Positions 16,107 through 26,066 are shown, counted from the first letter of the stretch. The stretch is DNA of 64,000 nt from Burkholderiales bacterium LSUCC0115 (GCA_009646425.1 WJBW01000002.1:323878-387877), one strand, 5' to 3'. Notes: a model not told the origin generated them from the sequence alone. A program made the numbers and translations.

Positions 16107-16744
16107 ACGCCGAGAAACGGCTCGCGATCTATGAGCGTCTGGCCGCGGCCAATCCGAATCCAACGACCGAGCTCGAGTTCAGCACGCCTTTTGAATTGCT
16201 CATCGCCGTGATGCTTTCGGCACAGGCCACCGATGTATCGGTGAACCAAGGCACGCGAAAACTCTTTCCAAAGGCCAACACGCCCAAGGCCCTGCTCAAA
16301 CTTGGCGTGGATGGACTGATTCCGTTTATTCGACACATTGGCCTGTATCAGACCAAGGCCAAACATGTCATGCAGACCTGTCAGATCCTGCTCGACCAGC
16401 ACAAAGGCCAAGTCCCCGACGACCGAGAGGCTCTGCAGGCTCTTCCAGGTGTTGGTCGCAAGACGGCCAACGTGGTCTTAAACACCGCCTTCGGCCACGA
16501 GACTTTCGCCGTGGACACCCATATTTTTCGAGTCTGCAACCGTACCAAGCTGGCGGCTGGCCAAACCGTTCTGGCCGTGGAAAAAAAGCTGGAGAAGACT
16601 GTGCCGGCCGGCTACCGGGTCAATGCCCATCACTGGCTCATCCTGCATGGGCGATACACCTGCAAGGCTCGCCAGCCCCTGTGCAAACGGTGCATCATGG
16701 AAGACCTCTGCGAATACAAAGACAAGAGCAGCGATGTTTTTTAA
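16103..16744 (+). CDS. nth: endonuclease III
   Basis: This DNA glycosylase/AP-lyase removes oxidised pyrimidines. The helix-hairpin-helix LPGVGRKTANVVL holds the catalytic lysine and FAVDTHIFRV the catalytic aspartate. The C-terminal 4Fe-4S loop has the exact C-x6-C-x2-C-x5-C spacing (CKARQPLC, CKRC, CIMEDLC). The chosen GTG start overlaps the rnfB stop and gives 213 residues, the normal size. Its last 11 bases overlap the start of the DUF1841 gene. Confidence 0.96.
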   Translation: MNAEKRLAIYERLAAANPNPTTELEFSTPFELLIAVMLSAQATDVSVNQGTRKLFPKANTPKALLKLGVDGLIPFIRHIGLYQTKAKHVMQTCQILLDQHKGQVPDDREALQALPGVGRKTANVVLNTAFGHETFAVDTHIFRVCNRTKLAAGQTVLAVEKKLEKTVPAGYRVNAHHWLILHGRYTCKARQPLCKRCIMEDLCEYKDKSSDVF

Positions 16745-17165
16745 CCCCAGTCGAGACCAAGTCCGTGCCTTCTTCTGCGAGACCTGGGCCAAGATGCGAG
16801 CCCATGAGCCACTGGTCGGCCTGCAGCTGACCGCAGCCGAGTGGATTGCCGAACACCCCGAGTATCACGCGTTGCTCGAAGATCATCAGACAGCCCTTGG
16901 CCAGGATTTCAGTGTCGAGAGTGGTCAGATGAATCCCTTTTTGCACCTCTCTATGCACCTGAGCCTGGCCGAACAGCACAGCATCGACCAGCCGCCAGGG
17001 GTCAAATCCGCCCTGGATCAATTGACCCATCAGACCGGCAGCCTGCACGAGGCCATGCACCTGGCCATGGACTGCCTGGGTGAGATGCTCTGGACGGCCC
17101 AGCGCAATCAGACCGCCCCCGATCCACTCGAGTACCTGCAATGTCTGCAACGAAAAGGCCACTGA
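16734..17165 (+). CDS. DUF1841 family protein
   Basis: The 143-residue protein starts MFFNPSRDQVRAFFCETWAKM and contains NPFLHLSMHLSLAEQHSID and GSLHEAMHLAMDCLGEMLW, typical of DUF1841. Several conserved histidines (H95, H99, H105 region and HEAMH) could bind a metal, but no function is known to me. It follows nth with an 11-base overlap and overlaps the LysR gene by 25 bases. The conserved neighbourhood rnfB-nth-DUF1841 suggests a link to iron-sulfur or DNA-repair biology by association only. Confidence 0.85.
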   Translation: MFFNPSRDQVRAFFCETWAKMRAHEPLVGLQLTAAEWIAEHPEYHALLEDHQTALGQDFSVESGQMNPFLHLSMHLSLAEQHSIDQPPGVKSALDQLTHQTGSLHEAMHLAMDCLGEMLWTAQRNQTAPDPLEYLQCLQRKGH

Positions 17166-18067
17166 TCAACGCCCACCGGGTCGACCTCACCAGCCTGCGG
17201 ATTCTGCTGGCGGTCGCCCAGACCGGCTCGATCACCCAGGGCGCCGAGCAATGCCACCTGGCGCTGGGTGCAGCCTCGACTCGTATGAAGGAGTTGGAGC
17301 AACGTCTGGGCGTTGAGTTGTTGGAACGACACGCCCGAGGGGTGCGTCTGACCGAAGCGGGTCAGCTGGTTCTGGACCGAGCCCGGGCCATCGAACGCGA
17401 ACTGGGGCGGCTGCAGGTGGAGTTGGAGGATCACCAGCAGGGGGTCACCGGACACATCCGAGTCATTGCCAATGTCAGCTCGATTGCAACGGTGCTGCCC
17501 AACGACCTGACGGCATTTCTGCAGTCGCACCCAGGCATTCGCATCGACCTGTCGGAGTACACCAGCCGAGAGATCCAGCGCATGCTGGCCGATGGCCAGG
17601 CCGACATTGGGGTGCTAGCGGGTCCTGTCACCCGCGAGGACCTAGAGTCCGCAGCCTATTACAAGGACAGGTTGGTGATCATGCTGCCGCGCGACGCCGT
17701 CCCGGCTCATCAGAAGAAGATGAACATTGACCAGCTTCTGACCCAAGACCTGATCCTCTCCCAGGAGGGAGGCTCCATCTCAGAATGGCTGGCCGACCTG
17801 GCCAGACTCAAGGGTCAGCTGCTGCACGTCAGGGTCCGAGCCAAAGGCTTCGATGCCTTGTCCCAGCTGGTCGCTGCCGGCCTTGGCGTGACGGTCTTGC
17901 CCGAGATCGTGGCCAAGCGGTTTGCCAAGCTATTGGACCTGCGCATCCTGGGCCTAGAGGGCATCCAGGACCAGCGTCTGATCGCCGTTTCTCGACGTCT
18001 AGGGGGCAGCGCCCAGCCGGCCGCGCAGGACCTCTTCGCTCACCTGGCCGGCCGACTACAAGGCTAG
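17141..18067 (+). CDS. LysR-family transcriptional regulator
   Basis: The N-terminal helix-turn-helix spans about residues 18-75 (LRILLAVAQTGSITQGAEQC ... ELEQRLGVELLERH). A substrate-binding domain begins near residue 105. The length is 308 residues. The chosen ATG is the only reasonable start; it lies inside the end of the DUF1841 gene. It reads in the same direction as the prp genes and ends 99 bases before prpB, with an inverted repeat between. Control of the methylcitrate genes by this protein is a hypothesis. The usual proteobacterial regulator there is PrpR (sigma-54 type) or a GntR protein. Confidence 0.9.
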   Translation: MSATKRPLINAHRVDLTSLRILLAVAQTGSITQGAEQCHLALGAASTRMKELEQRLGVELLERHARGVRLTEAGQLVLDRARAIERELGRLQVELEDHQQGVTGHIRVIANVSSIATVLPNDLTAFLQSHPGIRIDLSEYTSREIQRMLADGQADIGVLAGPVTREDLESAAYYKDRLVIMLPRDAVPAHQKKMNIDQLLTQDLILSQEGGSISEWLADLARLKGQLLHVRVRAKGFDALSQLVAAGLGVTVLPEIVAKRFAKLLDLRILGLEGIQDQRLIAVSRRLGGSAQPAAQDLFAHLAGRLQG

Positions 18068-18072
18068 TCACA

Positions 18073-18095
18073 AGCCTTCGTATTTCACGAAGGCT
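18073..18095. promoter_or_regulatory. perfect inverted repeat between the LysR gene and prpB
   Basis: Nine-base arms AGCCTTCGT / ACGAAGGCT surround ATTTC. It contains T-N11-A (TCGTATTTCACGA, 18078-18090), the core pattern of LysR-type operators. No T-run follows, so it is a poor intrinsic terminator. If TAGAGT at 18136-18141 is the prpB -10 (a weak match), the repeat is centred near -64, where LysR activators usually bind. Confidence 0.5.
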
Positions 18096-18166
18096 CATCC
18101 CCCGATCCGGAATTCCCGGCCTCGGCCGAGCGGCGTAGAGTCAGGTGATTCGTCGAAAGGAAACCC

Positions 18167-19057
18167 ATGTCTGATCGCAAGCTAACCGCCGGCCAGAAAT
18201 TCCGCGCCGCCCTGGTCGAAGAACCCCCCCTGCAAATCATTGGTGCCATCAACGCCAACCACGCCCTGCTGGCCAAACGCGCCGGCTACCGGGCCATCTA
18301 CCTATCCGGTGGTGGGGTAGCGGCTGGCTCGCTGGGCCTGCCCGACCTGGGCATCTCCGGTCTAGACGACGTGCTGACCGATGTCCGCCGCATCACCGAT
18401 GTCTGTGACCTGCCCCTGCTGGTCGACGTGGACACCGGCTTTGGCTCCTCAGCCTTTAACATCGCCCGCACCACCAAGAGCATGATCAAGTTTGGTGCGG
18501 CCGCCATGCACATCGAAGACCAAGTCGGTGCCAAGCGCTGTGGCCACCGTCCAGGCAAGGCCATCGTCACCACCGAAGAAATGGTCGACCGCGTTAAAGC
18601 AGCCGTCGATGCCAGAACCGATGACAGCTTTGTGATCATGGCACGTACCGACGCCTTGGCCGTTGAGGGCCTTCAGGCCGCCATCGACCGGGCCTGCGCC
18701 TGTGTCGAGGCCGGTGCCGATGCCATTTTTCCAGAGGCCATGACCGAGTTGGGCATGTACAAGCAGTTCGCCGATGCGGTCAAGGTGCCCATCCTGGCCA
18801 ACATCACTGAGTTTGGTTCCACCCCACTCTTCACGGTCGATGAACTGCGCGCTCAACAGGTCGCCATGATTCTGTACCCGCTGTCGGCCTTCCGGGCCAT
18901 GAACAAGGCCGCCCAGGCGGTCTACGAGGCGCTGCGTCGAGACGGCACTCAGAAGAATGTTCTGGACCTCATGCAGACCCGCCAAGAACTCTACGATGCC
19001 ATCGGGTACTGGGACTTCGAGAACAAACTCGACGCCCTGTTCAACAAAAAATCCTAA
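18167..19057 (+). CDS. prpB: 2-methylisocitrate lyase
   Basis: PrpB splits 2-methylisocitrate into pyruvate and succinate, the last step of the methylcitrate cycle. The catalytic loop KRCGHRPGK with C125 and the metal/phosphate motif [16 protein letters not shown] (87-102) are diagnostic of PrpB against isocitrate lyase. The length of 296 residues is normal. AAAGGAAA precedes the ATG. It is the first gene of prpB-prpC-acnD-prpF-prpE, separated from prpC by 30 bases. Confidence 0.97.
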   Translation: MSDRKLTAGQKFRAALVEEPPLQIIGAINANHALLAKRAGYRAIYLSGGGVAAGSLGLPDLGISGLDDVLTDVRRITDVCDLPLLVDVDTGFGSSAFNIARTTKSMIKFGAAAMHIEDQVGAKRCGHRPGKAIVTTEEMVDRVKAAVDARTDDSFVIMARTDALAVEGLQAAIDRACACVEAGADAIFPEAMTELGMYKQFADAVKVPILANITEFGSTPLFTVDELRAQQVAMILYPLSAFRAMNKAAQAVYEALRRDGTQKNVLDLMQTRQELYDAIGYWDFENKLDALFNKKS

Positions 19058-19087
19058 GTCTTCGAAAACCAGAAAGGACCCTCTCGG

Positions 19088-20245
19088 ATGTCTCAAGAAG
19101 CAGCGACCACCGCACCCAAGCCCAAGAAGTCAGTTGCCCTATCGGGTGTGACCGCCGGCAACACAGCCCTGTGCACCGTCGGACGAACGGGCAATGACCT
19201 GGCCTACCGTGGCTTTGACATTCTGGACCTGGCCTCTGCCTGCGAATTCGAAGAAGTCGCGCACCTGCTGGTCCACGGCAAGCTGCCCAACGCCGCCGAA
19301 CTGGCCGGCTACAAGAAAAAACTCAAGGCCCTGCGCGGCCTACCCGCTACCGTGATGAGCGCCCTGGAGGCCCTGCCCGCCTCGGCCCATCCCATGGATG
19401 TGATGCGCACCGGCGTCTCGGCTCTGGGCTGCACCCTGCCCGAGAAAGACGATCACAACGTGCCCGGTGCCCGTGACATCGCCGACCGCCTCATGGCCTC
19501 GCTGGGCAGCATGCTGCTCTACTGGTACCACTACAGCCACAACGGCCGCATGATCGACGTCGAAACCGACGACGACAGCATTGGTGGGCACTTCCTGCAC
19601 CTGCTGCATGGTCAGGCGCCCAGCGCCGAGTGGGTCAAGGCCATGCACGTCTCGCTCAACCTGTATGCCGAGCACGAGTTCAATGCCTCGACCTTTACCG
19701 CACGCGTGATCGCCGGCACCGGTTCCGACATGCACTCGGCCATCGCCGGTGCGATTGGTGCCCTGCGCGGCCCCAAGCATGGCGGCGCCAACGAAGTCGC
19801 CTTTGAGGTCCAAAAGCGTTACGACACCCCCGACGAGGCCGAGGCCGACATTCGTCGCCGTGTCGAAAACAAAGAGGTGGTCATTGGCTTTGGTCACCCG
19901 GTCTACACGGTCAGCGACCCCCGCAACAAGGTCATCAAGGAAGTCGCCCGCGACCTGTCCAAGCAGGCCAATGACATGAAAATGTTCAGCATCGCCGAGC
20001 GTCTGGAGTCGGTCATGTGGGATGTCAAAAAGATGTTCCCCAACCTCGATTGGTTCAGTGCAGTCAGCTACCACATGATGGGTGTGCCCACCGCCATGTT
20101 CACGCCGATCTTTGTGATCTCGCGCACCTCTGGCTGGGCCGCTCACGTCATCGAGCAGCGCCTGGACGGAAAGATCATTCGCCCCAGCGCCAACTACACC
20201 GGCCCCGAAGACCAGGCCTTTGTCCCCATTCACAAGCGTCCCTAA
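19088..20245 (+). CDS. prpC: 2-methylcitrate synthase
   Basis: A citrate-synthase-fold enzyme of 385 residues that condenses propionyl-CoA with oxaloacetate. The citrate-synthase histidines occur in [15 protein letters not shown] and [15 protein letters not shown]. The [12 protein letters not shown] stretch is typical of the PrpC branch. The short N-terminus ([18 protein letters not shown]) and location between prpB and acnD separate it from the housekeeping gltA. AGAAAGGACC lies upstream of the ATG. The stop is six bases before acnD. Confidence 0.96.
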   Translation: MSQEAATTAPKPKKSVALSGVTAGNTALCTVGRTGNDLAYRGFDILDLASACEFEEVAHLLVHGKLPNAAELAGYKKKLKALRGLPATVMSALEALPASAHPMDVMRTGVSALGCTLPEKDDHNVPGARDIADRLMASLGSMLLYWYHYSHNGRMIDVETDDDSIGGHFLHLLHGQAPSAEWVKAMHVSLNLYAEHEFNASTFTARVIAGTGSDMHSAIAGAIGALRGPKHGGANEVAFEVQKRYDTPDEAEADIRRRVENKEVVIGFGHPVYTVSDPRNKVIKEVARDLSKQANDMKMFSIAERLESVMWDVKKMFPNLDWFSAVSYHMMGVPTAMFTPIFVISRTSGWAAHVIEQRLDGKIIRPSANYTGPEDQAFVPIHKRP

Positions 20246-20250
20246 TCACC

Positions 20251-22845
20251 ATGAACCACCAGTACCGCTCATCGCTCCCGGGCCAGGCCGTTGACTTCTT
20301 TGATGCCCGAGCCGCCGTCGAGGCCATTGCCCCTGGCAGCTACGATAACCTGCCCTACACCTCCAAGGTGCTCGCCGAGAACCTGGTCCGCCGCTGCGAA
20401 CCCAGCGCACTGACCGACTCTCTCAAGCAGCTCATTGAGCGCAAGCGGGATCTGGACTTCCCATGGTTTCCGGCCCGTGTGGTCTGCCACGACATCTTGG
20501 GTCAGACGGCCCTGGTGGACTTGGCCGGCCTGCGCGACGCCATCGCCGATAAGGGTGGCGACCCCGCCCAGGTGAACCCGGTGGTGCCCACCCAGCTGGT
20601 GGTGGACCACTCACTGGCCGTTGAGTGCGGTGGTTTCGATCCCGATGCCTTCGAGAAAAATCGGGCCATCGAGGAGCGTCGCAACGAGGACCGCTTTCAC
20701 TTCATCAACTGGACCAAGCAGGCCTTTCAAAACGTCGACGTCATCCCGCCGGGCAACGGCATCCTGCACCAGATCAACCTGGAGCGCATGTCGCCGGTCA
20801 TTCAGGTTCGAGACGGTGTGGCCTTTCCCGATACCCTGGTGGGCACCGACAGCCACACCCCCATGGTCGATGCCCTTGGTGTGGTCGCCATTGGTGTGGG
20901 TGGCCTTGAGGCCGAGAGCGTCATGCTGGGTCGTGCCTCCTACATGCGGCTGCCCGACATCATCGGCGTAGAACTCACCGGCAAGCCGGCGGCTGGCATC
21001 AGTGCTACTGACATCGTGCTGGCTCTGACCGAGTTCCTACGCAAATCCAAGGTGGTCTCGGCGTATTTGGAGTTCTATGGTCCCGGCGTCAAGTCACTGA
21101 CCCTGGGCGACCGCGCCACCATTGCCAACATGGCACCGGAGTTCGGTGCGACTGCGGCCATGTTCTACATCGACGAACAGACCATCTCTTATCTGCGACT
21201 CACCGGCCGCGAAGAGCAGCAGATCGCCCTGGTCGAGGCCTATGCCAAGCAGACTGGCTTGTGGGCCGATGGCATGGTCAAGGCCCAGTACGAGCGTGTG
21301 CTGCAGTTCGACCTGCGCACCGTGGTTCGCAACATCGCTGGCCCATCAAATCCCCACAAGCGCGTGGCCACCACCGATCTGGCGGCTGCCGGCATTGCGG
21401 GCGCCTACACCGAGCAGCCTGGGCTGATGCCTGACGGCGCGGTCATCATCGCGGCCATTACTAGCTGCACCAACACCAACAACCCCCGCAACATGATTGC
21501 GGCCGGTCTGCTGGCCAAAAAGGCCAATGCCCTGGGCCTGGGTCGCAAGCCCTGGGTCAAGAGCTCACTCGCACCAGGCTCCAAGGCCGTGGCGTTATAC
21601 CTGGAAGAAGCCGGCCTCATGCCCGAGCTCGAGAAACTGGGCTTTGGCGTGGTGGCCTTTGCCTGCACCACCTGCAATGGCATGAGTGGCGCGCTCGATC
21701 CCAAGATCCAGCAAGAGATCATTGACCGCGACCTGTACGCCACCGCCGTGTTGTCGGGCAACCGCAACTTCGATGGCCGTATCCACCCCTATGCCAAGCA
21801 GGCCTTCCTGGCCTCACCCGCCTTGGTCATTGCCTATGCCCTGGCTGGCTCGGTGCGCTTTGACATTGAAAAGGACAGCTTTGGCACCGATGCCAACGGC
21901 AAGCCCATTCGCCTGGCCGACCTCTGGCCCAGCGATGCAGAGATCGACGCAGTCGTGGCCACCAGCGTCAAGCCCGAGCAATTCCGCAAGGTCTATGACC
22001 CCATGTTCGCGGTTCGCGTTGAGACCAGCACCGAGAAAATCAGTCCGCTATACAACTGGCGAGCCCAGAGCACTTATATTCGTCGCCCGCCCTATTGGGA
22101 GGGTGCACTGGCCGGTGAGCGCACGCTCAAAGCCATGCGGCCCCTGGCCGTCCTGGGTGACAACATCACCACGGACCACCTCTCGCCCAGCAACGCCATT
22201 CTGTTGGACAGCGCAGCCGGTGAATACCTGGCCAAGATGGGTCTGCCCGAAGAAGACTTCAACTCCTACGCCACCCACCGCGGTGATCACCTGACGGCCC
22301 AGCGGGCCACCTTCGCCAACCCCAAGCTCATCAACGAGATGGCAGTGGTCGATGGTCAGGTCAAGCAAGGTTCTCTGGCCCGGGTCGAGCCCGAGGGCAA
22401 GGTCATGCGCATGTGGGAGGCCATCGAGACCTATATGTCTCGCAAGCAGCCGCTCATCATCATCGCTGGGGCCGACTATGGCCAGGGCTCCTCACGAGAC
22501 TGGGCCGCCAAGGGCGTCCGCCTGGCCGGTGTCGAGGCGATTGTGGCCGAGGGCTTTGAGCGCATTCACCGCACCAACCTGGTGGGCATGGGCGTGTTGC
22601 CGCTGGAGTTTCTGCCCGGCACCACCCGCAAGACGCTTGGCATCGATGGCACCGAGACCTTCGACGTCACCGGCTCTCGCACGCCCCGTGCGCAGCTGAC
22701 CCTGGTGATTCATCGCAAGGACGGCAGTCAGGTTCAAGTGCCCGTACTCTGCCGACTCGACACCGCAGAAGAGGTCTCTATTTACGAGGCGGGCGGTGTG
22801 CTGCAACGTTTTGCCCAAGACTTCCTGGAATCCAAGGCCGCCTAA
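20251..22845 (+). CDS. acnD: Fe/S-dependent 2-methylcitrate dehydratase AcnD
   Basis: An aconitase-family protein of 864 residues. The 4Fe-4S ligands are C406 (SCTNTNNPRNM), C472 and C475 (CTTCNG). The swivelling domain carries GADYGQGSSRDWAAKG. In organisms that use AcnD and PrpF together, AcnD dehydrates 2-methylcitrate in place of PrpD; prpF follows immediately and there is no prpD in the window, which supports AcnD over housekeeping aconitase. I start at the ATG giving MNHQYRSSLPGQAVDFFDAR; longer in-frame readings overlap prpC and are not credible. Confidence 0.95.
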   Translation: MNHQYRSSLPGQAVDFFDARAAVEAIAPGSYDNLPYTSKVLAENLVRRCEPSALTDSLKQLIERKRDLDFPWFPARVVCHDILGQTALVDLAGLRDAIADKGGDPAQVNPVVPTQLVVDHSLAVECGGFDPDAFEKNRAIEERRNEDRFHFINWTKQAFQNVDVIPPGNGILHQINLERMSPVIQVRDGVAFPDTLVGTDSHTPMVDALGVVAIGVGGLEAESVMLGRASYMRLPDIIGVELTGKPAAGISATDIVLALTEFLRKSKVVSAYLEFYGPGVKSLTLGDRATIANMAPEFGATAAMFYIDEQTISYLRLTGREEQQIALVEAYAKQTGLWADGMVKAQYERVLQFDLRTVVRNIAGPSNPHKRVATTDLAAAGIAGAYTEQPGLMPDGAVIIAAITSCTNTNNPRNMIAAGLLAKKANALGLGRKPWVKSSLAPGSKAVALYLEEAGLMPELEKLGFGVVAFACTTCNGMSGALDPKIQQEIIDRDLYATAVLSGNRNFDGRIHPYAKQAFLASPALVIAYALAGSVRFDIEKDSFGTDANGKPIRLADLWPSDAEIDAVVATSVKPEQFRKVYDPMFAVRVETSTEKISPLYNWRAQSTYIRRPPYWEGALAGERTLKAMRPLAVLGDNITTDHLSPSNAILLDSAAGEYLAKMGLPEEDFNSYATHRGDHLTAQRATFANPKLINEMAVVDGQVKQGSLARVEPEGKVMRMWEAIETYMSRKQPLIIIAGADYGQGSSRDWAAKGVRLAGVEAIVAEGFERIHRTNLVGMGVLPLEFLPGTTRKTLGIDGTETFDVTGSRTPRAQLTLVIHRKDGSQVQVPVLCRLDTAEEVSIYEAGGVLQRFAQDFLESKAA

Positions 22846-22875
22846 GGAGTCCACACCCATGAGGAACCAACGCCC

Positions 22876-24081
22876 ATGAGCAAACCGCAGATTCGCGTTC
22901 CGGCCACCTACATGCGAGGTGGCACCAGCAAGGGCGTCTTCTTCCGGCTGCAAGACCTGCCGGCAGCCGCCCAGCAGCCAGGTCCTGTTCGTGACGCCCT
23001 CTTGATGCGGGTCATTGGCAGCCCAGACCCCTATGGTAAACAGATCGATGGCATGGGCAACGGCAGCTCCAGCACCAGCAAGTCCGTCATCCTGTCCAAA
23101 AGCAGCCGGCCCGACCACGACGTGGATTACCTGTTTGGTCAGGTCAGCATCGACAAGCCTTTTGTGGACTGGAGTGGCAACTGCGGCAACCTGAGCGCAG
23201 CGGTCGGTCCCTTCGCAGTGGCCAATGGCTTCGTGGATCCCAGCCGCATCCCCCAGAACGGTGTCGTTGCGGTGCGCATCTGGCAGGTCAACATTGGCAA
23301 GACCATCATCGGCCATGTGCCCATCGTCAACGGCCAGGTGCAAGAGACTGGTGACTTCGAGCTCGATGGCGTCACCTTTCCAGCGGCCGAGATCCCCGTG
23401 GAGTTCATGGATCCTGCAGCGGACGAAGACGGCGGTGACGATGCGCCAGCCAGCATGTTCCCCACGGGCAACTTGGTTGACGACCTTGAAGTCCCAGGCA
23501 TCGGCGTGCTCAAGGCCACCATGATCAACGCCGGCATTCCAACGGTCTTTGTGCAAGCCGAGGCCATTGGTTACACCGGCTGCGAGCTGCAGGACGATCT
23601 GAACGGCGATCCCGCGGCACTGGCCCGCCTGGAGACCATCCGTGCGCATGCCTCCTTGCGCATGGGCCTGATCAAACAACTCGATGAGGCTAAGACACGA
23701 CAGCACACCCCCAAGGTGGCCTTTGTCGCAGCCCCCAAAACCTACACCGCCTCCAGCGGCAAGACCGTGCAGGCCAGTGACATCGACCTTCTGGTGCGGG
23801 CGATCTCGATGGGCAAGCTGCACCACGCCATGATGGGCACGGCCTCGGTGGCCATCGCCGCCGCAGCCGCCGTGCCTGGCACCATCGTCAACCAGGCTGC
23901 CGGTGGTGGTCAGCGCGATGTTGTGCGCTTCGGTCACCCCTCGGGCACGCTGCGGGTGGGTGCAGCCGCTCAGTTGGAGTCGGGCCAATGGAAAGTCACC
24001 AAGGCCGTCATGAGCCGCAGCGCAAGGATTTTGATGAAGGGCGAGGTGCATTGCCCCGCAGAGGTCTTGGAGGCCAGCTAA
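22876..24081 (+). CDS. prpF: 2-methylaconitate isomerase PrpF
   Basis: PrpF (401 residues) has the two-lobed diaminopimelate-epimerase-like fold and starts with the family signature RVPATYMRGGTSKGVFF (residues 7-23). SGNCGNLSAAVGPFA near 99 is the paired active-site region. It isomerises the trans-2-methylaconitate made by AcnD so that aconitase can hydrate it, and is found with acnD but not prpD. A second in-frame-looking ATG 16 bases upstream (ATGAGGAACC) is out of frame. Spacing to acnD is 30 bases. Confidence 0.96.
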   Translation: MSKPQIRVPATYMRGGTSKGVFFRLQDLPAAAQQPGPVRDALLMRVIGSPDPYGKQIDGMGNGSSSTSKSVILSKSSRPDHDVDYLFGQVSIDKPFVDWSGNCGNLSAAVGPFAVANGFVDPSRIPQNGVVAVRIWQVNIGKTIIGHVPIVNGQVQETGDFELDGVTFPAAEIPVEFMDPAADEDGGDDAPASMFPTGNLVDDLEVPGIGVLKATMINAGIPTVFVQAEAIGYTGCELQDDLNGDPAALARLETIRAHASLRMGLIKQLDEAKTRQHTPKVAFVAAPKTYTASSGKTVQASDIDLLVRAISMGKLHHAMMGTASVAIAAAAAVPGTIVNQAAGGGQRDVVRFGHPSGTLRVGAAAQLESGQWKVTKAVMSRSARILMKGEVHCPAEVLEAS

Positions 24082-24143
24082 AAAACCGGCCACTGTGCAG
24101 CCCAGCCACAGCGGTCACAAAACAAATGGGCAAGGAGAACAAC

Positions 24144-26057
24144 ATGAGCATCAATTACAACGACACCAAACTGGCCGGCGTTCACGCACGGTCTCTGTCT
24201 GACAAAGAAGGCTTTTGGGGCGAGCAGGCTCAGCACATCGACTGGTTCGAACAACCCAAGCAAGTCTTGGACTTCTCCAACCCGCCCTTTGCCCGCTGGT
24301 ACGTGGGCGGCAGCACCAACCTGTGTCACAACGCCGTCGACCGTCACCTGAAGGACCGAGCCAACCAGAAGGCCCTGGTCTACATCTCCACCGAGACCAA
24401 CGAGGAAAAGGTCTACAGCTACGCCGAGCTCCACCAAGAGGTTCAGCGCATGGCGGCCATCATGCAGTCCCTGGGTGTGAAGCGCGGAGACCGCGTGCTG
24501 GTCTACATGCCCATGATTGCCGAGGCCATCTTCGCCATTCTGGCCTGTGCCCGAATCGGGGCCATTCACTCCGTGGTCTTCGGCGGATTTGCGGCTCCGT
24601 CACTGGCGGCTCGCATCGATGACGCCACGCCGGTGCTGATGATTTCGTCTGACGCCGGCATGCGCAACGGCAAAGAAGTCCCCTACAAGCACCTGGTCGA
24701 CGAGGCCTGCAGCCTGGCCGCTAAACCGCCCAAGCATGTACTGCTGGTCAACCGTGGCCTGGCCAAGATGGACCTAGTGGCCGGACGCGACGTAGACTAT
24801 GCCCAGGCTCGTGCCCAAAACATGAACGCCCAGGTGCCCTGCGAAAAAATGCAGGCTACCGATCCCAGTTACATCCTGTACACCAGTGGCACCACTGGCA
24901 AGCCCAAGGGCGTGCAGCGCGACACCGGCGGCTATGCGGTGGCCCTGGCTGCGTCCATGAAGCACATCTACGACTGCAAGCCAGGCGAGGTCTTCTTCTG
25001 TACCTCGGACATTGGCTGGGTGGTCGGCCACTCTTACATCATCTACGGCCCGCTGATCAACGGCTCCACCACTATTGTTTACGAGGGCCTGCCACTGCGA
25101 CCCGACCCCGCGATCTGGTGGTCGATTGTGGAGAGGTACCAGGTCAGCACCATGTTCTCTTCACCGACAGCTGCTCGGGTTCTGAAAAAGCAGGACCCCG
25201 CCTACATGACCCAGCACAACACCAAATGCCTGCGCCGTCTGTTCCTGGCCGGTGAACCCTTGGATGAGCCAACGGCCAAGTGGATTTCAGAGGCCCTGGG
25301 GGGCGCTCGGATCATCGACAACTACTGGCAGACCGAGACCGGCTGGCCGATTTTGTCGGCCCAACATGGCCTTGAGGTGACCGAGACCAAGTTCGGCAGC
25401 CCCAGCTTCCCGGTTTATGGCTACGACATTCGTCTGGTTCATGAGAGCACCTTCGAAGAAGTCGGTGCCAACGAAAAAGGCATGCTCTGCGCCATGCCGC
25501 CACTGCCGCCGGGTTGCCTGCAGACCGTCTGGGGCGACGACGAGCGTTTTGTAAAGACCTACTTCAGTGCCGTACCCGGACAACACCTGTATTCCACCTT
25601 TGACTACGCCACCCGCGATGACGATGGCTACTACTTCATCCTGGGTCGCACCGATGACGTGATTAACGTGGCCGGACACCGGTTGGGTACCAGAGAAATC
25701 GAGGAGGCCATTCAGGCCCACAAGAACGTGGCCGAAGTCGCCGTGGTGGGCGTGGCCGACACCCTGAAGGGCCAGATGCCCATGGCCTTTGCCGTGCTCA
25801 AAGACGCCAGCGTGGCTGCAACACCCGAAGGAGCCAAGGCAGAAGAGAAGGCCATCATGGCTACCGTGGACCACGAGATCGGGGCCATTGCCCGGCCCTC
25901 ACGGGTTCACTTTGTCACCCTGTTGCCCAAGACCCGCAGTGGCAAGCTGCTGCGGCGAGCCATGCAGGCGCTGGCAGAGGGGCGTGACCCCGGAGACATG
26001 ACCACGCTTGAGGACCCCAGCGCGCTGGAGCAGATTAAAAAGGCGCTTGGCGCCTAA
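24144..26057 (+). CDS. prpE: propionate-CoA ligase
   Basis: An acyl-CoA synthetase of 637 residues that activates propionate, supplying the methylcitrate cycle. The AMP-binding loop YTSGTTGKPKG starts at residue 246. TETGWPI is present, and the C-terminal hinge lysine is K601 in RSGKLLRR, the usual target of reversible acetylation. AAGGAG precedes the ATG that gives MSINYNDTKLAG. It is the last gene of the prp run. The final codons contain a hairpin that serves as the rimM terminator on the other strand. Confidence 0.95.
   Translation: MSINYNDTKLAGVHARSLSDKEGFWGEQAQHIDWFEQPKQVLDFSNPPFARWYVGGSTNLCHNAVDRHLKDRANQKALVYISTETNEEKVYSYAELHQEVQRMAAIMQSLGVKRGDRVLVYMPMIAEAIFAILACARIGAIHSVVFGGFAAPSLAARIDDATPVLMISSDAGMRNGKEVPYKHLVDEACSLAAKPPKHVLLVNRGLAKMDLVAGRDVDYAQARAQNMNAQVPCEKMQATDPSYILYTSGTTGKPKGVQRDTGGYAVALAASMKHIYDCKPGEVFFCTSDIGWVVGHSYIIYGPLINGSTTIVYEGLPLRPDPAIWWSIVERYQVSTMFSSPTAARVLKKQDPAYMTQHNTKCLRRLFLAGEPLDEPTAKWISEALGGARIIDNYWQTETGWPILSAQHGLEVTETKFGSPSFPVYGYDIRLVHESTFEEVGANEKGMLCAMPPLPPGCLQTVWGDDERFVKTYFSAVPGQHLYSTFDYATRDDDGYYFILGRTDDVINVAGHRLGTREIEEAIQAHKNVAEVAVVGVADTLKGQMPMAFAVLKDASVAATPEGAKAEEKAIMATVDHEIGAIARPSRVHFVTLLPKTRSGKLLRRAMQALAEGRDPGDMTTLEDPSALEQIKKALGA
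26036..26055 (-). terminator. intrinsic terminator of the rpsP-rimM unit, inside prpE
   Basis: On the minus strand AGGCGC-CAA-GCGCCT is followed by a run of T residues and AATC, directly after the rimM stop. It lies within the last codons of prpE on the plus strand. It implies that the rpsP transcript ends here without trmD or rplS. Confidence 0.65.
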
Positions 26058-26066
26058 CGAGTCGCC

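Noticed and set aside
19340-20233. 297-codon open frame on the minus strand opposite prpC
   Set aside because: Antisense shadow of prpC with biased composition.
22492-24093. 533-codon open frame on the minus strand opposite prpF and the end of acnD
   Set aside because: It mirrors the codon structure of prpF and acnD in G+C-rich DNA; its protein is His/Gly/Gln-rich low-complexity with no recognisable domain.
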